DNA of 64,000 nucleotides. Source: Paratinospora sagittata (Eukaryota; Streptophyta; Magnoliopsida; Ranunculales; Menispermaceae). Positions 61,128-64,000 of this stretch are shown piece by piece (positions within the stretch are counted from its first letter, which is position 1; each line of letters starts with the position of its first letter). The position numbers and the translations under genes are program-made. The notes under the pieces are model-generated. The model did no database searches, was not told the origin of the DNA, and saw only the letters and a list, made by a program, of their open reading frames with translations. The stretch is taken from positions 54,550,123-54,614,122 of the forward strand of contig CM069590.1 in assembly GCA_035771175.1 (NCBI GenBank), given 5' to 3'.

Positions 61128-61514
61128 TGTCACACCTGGGTTGCGCAAGCGCCCCATACCCAGTGTGATGAGCACCCCACCATGGGGTATGCTCCAGCCA
61201 TAACACCACATAATATTGTCACATCTGGGTTGCACAAGCGCCCCATACCCAGATCATTTGTCCACAATATTCATTCATGAATAGTGCAGGGCCTCCCCCA
61301 TATTCGAACTCACAACTTCCTTATAAGGTTTGATTTCGCAATCTGAGTAGCCACTGAACCCTGCACTATTCATGAATGAATATTGTGGACAAATGATCTG
61401 GGTATGGGGCGCTTGCGCAACCCAGATGTGACAATATTATGTGGTGTTATAGTTGGAGCAGACCCCATGGTGGGGTGCTCATCACACTGGGTATGGGGCG
61501 CTCCATGTGTGACA
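61128..61514. mobile_element. Second foldback element of the same family
   Basis: The left arm (61128-61291) begins TGTCACACCTGGGTTGC and the right arm (61359-61514) ends GCGCTCCATGTGTGACA; the arms are close reverse complements, with about 12 bases missing near the outer end of the right one. The 67-bp centre is a single SINE-like head, on the minus strand GGTTCAGTGGCTACTC..GAGTTCGAATATGGGG. The 9-mer GACATTTGA occurs at 61119-61127 and 61511-61519; its second copy overlaps the arm terminus, so the duplication could also be read as 5 bp (TTTGA). Confidence 0.8.
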
Positions 61515-61744
61515 TTTGAAGTTCAAATAATGTGAACGTTTTCACACAACGGCTAGAATGTTATATGAAAATAGCAACTGCGATTTTCACTAACATTCTT
61601 GTTCTTTTCAAATTTCATGAAAGAAGAAAACTTTAGAAGAACTTATTTCATGTATCAGATAAGGTCTCCGATAGGTCTGAAAAGGACTCTGTACAAAAAG
61701 TAAACTGACGTGGTGTACTCATTTGAACAGTAATGGTAGTTGAA

Positions 61745-62455
61745 TTAGCGTCCTGATTTCGTAATCAGTGTCCTAACGCATAATATCAACTTTGTCGTTT
61801 TGTTCCTTGAGGGAGCTTATTATGTATAAGCGTCATGTTGAATACTTAAGTGAGGGCGCTACTAACTCGTAAGCATTCTGACTTACTTATAACTTTAGAC
61901 GACTTGAACCTTGAGGGCGCTAATGCACAGTTAGCATCCTGCTATGTTTTAAAACTATTAAGTGTATGAGGGCACTACTATCCTAGTAAGCGTTCTGTTT
62001 TTAAAACATAAAACAAAACATGAGGGCGCTACATTACGTGAGAGTCCTACTAGATAAAAAACATAACATGAGGGCGCTACTACTATGTAAGCGTCCTGCA
62101 AGTTAAGACATTTAAAAACACACACGCTGAAAGACAATCAACGTCCTGAAAGTTACTAAGTTGATTTTCAAAGGTGAGGGCGCTCATATCCAGTAAGTGT
62201 CCTGATAGTTTGATCAACTTATAACCATCAGCGTCCTCAAAGAAACATTTTTTGAAGACCTTAAAGAGATCTTTCAGTGAGCTGATGCTGAATCAGCTTC
62301 CTGACAACTTCAAAGGTTGACTAATAGATAAGATCGCTACTATACAAGGAAGCGTCCTGATTAATCAGTTCATTTCAACCTTGAGCGTTATCAGCGTCCT
62401 GACTTAACAAGTTCTGAAGAGCGCTGCTATTTCATTAGCGTCCTGAAAGATTTTT
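61745..62455 (+). repeat. Array of about 12 inverted-repeat modules (GAGGGCGCT..AGCGTCCTG)
   Basis: A 29-nt module, best example GAGGGCGCTACTACTATGTA then AGCGTCCTG at 62070-62098, recurs at about 61808, 61853, 61913, 61967, 62022, 62070, 62177, 62332, 62383 and 62428 with more decayed copies between. The two halves of each module are near reverse complements, so each may form a short stem. Spacing is irregular (about 40-110 bp), unlike a simple tandem satellite. Confidence 0.8.
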
Positions 62456-63224
62456 TGAAAACAGTTTTACTCGCGATAAAATATTCGATAAATGCGAATA
62501 AGAACTCGGTATATTTCAAATTAAATATATAGTATTAAATCATTTGAAATATAGTTAAAAACATGCAGATTTAGAAAACATATGATAATGATATATGCAT
62601 GGTTTTGAAAAACATTTTGAGCAATAACCACTTAGAGAAAGATATGTCTTAAATACTTTATGTATTTCTTTTCATAACCGTTAAATCCAACTATTCATTA
62701 TGAAATCTTTAATAAAAGGCAATTCGGAGTTGAATGACTTAAACGTTGATCGAGAAATGTCGACATGAAGCTTGATCAAGACGTTCGAGTGAAGCGATCT
62801 TGAAATCGGAATGTGATTGTTGAAGTATATTCGTTGAAACGAGCTTGATCTATAATTCCTTTTCTGCACACGCTCCCCATGTTCTAGACTAAGGATTTTT
62901 GGTACTCCTCAAGATAAGACAATGCATTGTGAGAGACCATAGCGCGTTCCCATATTGTCCCACCATAATTGCATCTGTTTCTATTCTTTCAAATACTCTA
63001 TGAGATGATAATCATTTTTTCCAAGGAATCCTTGCTAGAACTAAGGACTGTCATTAGATGGTGTTACTCAACCTTTTAATTTCATTCCTCATATGCCATT
63101 AGCATGGGGTATGAATTAGAGAAGAAAATGAATAAGAAAAACCTGTTTTTTGAATTATTTATGTTAGAAGGGATATTATACACATATTCAAAATCAAGCT
63201 CTTATAACATATGTAATTAAGCCT

Positions 63225-63400
63225 TAAGGTCATAGGTTGAAGTCGCATAACTTATCTACTCAACCCAACTCAACCATGCTTTATTCGAACTAAAGGAGGT
63301 TCATTACACATATCCACTTCTTCCATTCTCGCTATCAAAGGCTATGTCGGCACGTAGAGAAGGCCATTAGTGTGATCAACCAACCTATTCAAATCTGTTT
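63225..63400 (-). mobile_element. Possible RTE LINE 3' tail
   Basis: GTCGCATAACTTATCTACTC then AACCCAACTCAACCATGC and TCTTCCATTCTCGCTATCAA on the plus strand resemble the tail seen at 41930-42000 in the same orientation. Diverged, with no coding left. Confidence 0.4.
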
Positions 63401-63776
63401 AGTAATTATTTTACATGAAGCAGTCCTAAACTTTTAAATAATAATCAAGAACTTGACTTATTTAGTAAAAGTTTTATTACAACCATTTTTCTTTTTCTTT
63501 TTTCCTTTTTTTGGCTAGGTAAGTAAATGAATTCAATGACCAAGGAGCAAAAAAAAAAATAGTTGCTAGAGCATTAATTGCATTGCCTCCAACAAATTAG
63601 ATATATTTAAAAAAAAAAAATTGTATAAACGAAACTACGTCAAATTAAATTCTAAAATAAAATAATAATAATAAAGTTCTAATCGCCATAAACAGTAATA
63701 AGATCCCGATCTCATGACCAGTTTTCGAACATTCGCACGCAACTGCAACTTGCCGTCTCAAAATTCGCCGGTGACG

Positions 63777-63795
63777 AGAGAGAGAGAGAGAGAGT
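63777..63795. repeat. (GA)n run in glutaredoxin leader
   Basis: Nine to ten GA units end about 12 bases before the glutaredoxin start codon, within the probable 5' UTR. Confidence 0.85.
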
Positions 63796-63806
63796 GAAGG
63801 AAGAAG

Positions 63807-63991
63807 ATGAAACCGCATCGTTCGTACTGCTTCTCTTTCTCTCTTCTTATTCTTGTTCAAATTGTTGGGACATTGTTGTTGTTGGCATCAGAAGGACCAA
63901 AACAAGCCCTTGCCTCCAACTCTGCTTCGGCCTTCGTTCAAAATGTAGTCTACTCCAACAAGATCGCTATCTTCTCCAAATCTTATTGTCC
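63807..63991 (+). CDS. GRXC3: CPYC-type glutaredoxin with signal peptide, first exon only
   Basis: Translation starts at 63807 ([20 protein letters not shown]), a signal peptide of about 30-35 residues, followed by [20 protein letters not shown] and YCP, the start of the glutaredoxin fold up to the active site. A splice donor CC|GTAAGATT follows at 63992, so the second active-site cysteine and the remaining 70-80 residues lie in later exons beyond the window. The [17 protein letters not shown] text and leader match plant GRXC3/GRXC4, secretory-pathway thiol-disulfide oxidoreductases that use glutathione. The wording [10 protein letters not shown] favours C3 over C4. Confidence 0.88.
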
Positions 63992-64000
63992 GTAAGATTC

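Larger units (their letters stand above)
59747..62880 (+). mobile_element. Structured LTR-like repeat, right end uncertain
   Basis: It opens TGTTGGTCCCACCCAAGAGG and GGGTGAATTGAG, then TTTATAGTGGTTTGGTCAAG and TGCGTCCACTACC, a start shared (from memory) by a widely dispersed plant LTR-like repeat. It contains two arrays of short degenerate hairpin modules (59985-60335 and 61745-62455) and is split by a foldback insertion at 61128-61514. No coding domain is found up to 62.9 kb, so it may be a solo LTR or a non-autonomous element. I could not find a matching right end or target duplication. Confidence 0.45.

Noticed and set aside
61745..62455. CRISPR-like array
   Set aside because: Repeat units are imperfect, irregularly spaced and self-complementary in plant nuclear DNA; there is no cas gene.

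Overview
This is nuclear DNA of a flowering plant, almost certainly a eudicot. It is AT-rich, its genes carry many introns, and it contains plant families (a RING-tailed kinesin, a B-box factor, a plant microspherule-like FHA protein, type II MADS-box genes, a plant CPYC glutaredoxin) and typical plant transposons (Ty1/copia, hAT, L1 and RTE LINEs, tRNA-derived SINEs). Nothing prokaryotic is present and the species cannot be named from the window.

Layout. 1-6.1 kb (+): 3' half of a kinesin-7 gene of the KIN7D type ending in a C3HC4 RING; its introns hold a complete non-autonomous hAT element and a TRIM-like LTR relic. 7.7-14.6 kb: a nested transposon block in which an old hAT-like element was entered by a dead copia element (minus strand, 125-bp LTRs, 5-bp target duplication), which itself holds a further 1.7-kb insertion. 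15.0-16.2 kb (-): LRR gene lacking its 5' end. 20.3-21.5 kb (-): three-exon BBX20/21-type double B-box gene. 23.5-25.5 kb (+): short defective copia. 29.8-31.1 kb (-): intronless secreted LRR protein. 33.3-42.8 kb (-): seven-exon, 954-residue microspherule-like FHA protein with a SINE and an RTE fragment in its introns. 47.2-49.2 and 52.6-56.1 kb (-): tandem pair of paleoAP3/TM6 B-class MADS-box genes with the same seven-exon plan. 56.7-63.5 kb: repeat-rich tract with two large foldback elements, an L1 LINE remnant, an inverted RNase H fragment and a structured LTR-like repeat. 63.8 kb to the end (+): first exon of a secretory-pathway glutaredoxin (GRXC3-like), cut by the window end.

The genes do not form one pathway. 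From memory, kinesin plus BBX recalls Arabidopsis At4g39050-At4g39070, and BBX plus FHA protein recalls At1g75540-At1g75530, so the window may preserve an ancestral order split between two Arabidopsis regions. The TM6 pair is the most interesting genic feature: two splice donors that are GT in the upstream copy (52.6-56.1 kb) are GC in the downstream copy (47.2-49.2 kb).

The best candidates for something undescribed are (a) a foldback family with a tRNA/SINE-like head and 9-bp direct repeats at both intact copies, and (b) two arrays of short degenerate inverted-repeat modules inside one 3-kb LTR-like repeat. All exon boundaries were set by eye from splice signals, reading frame and remembered family structure; no alignment or database search was run.
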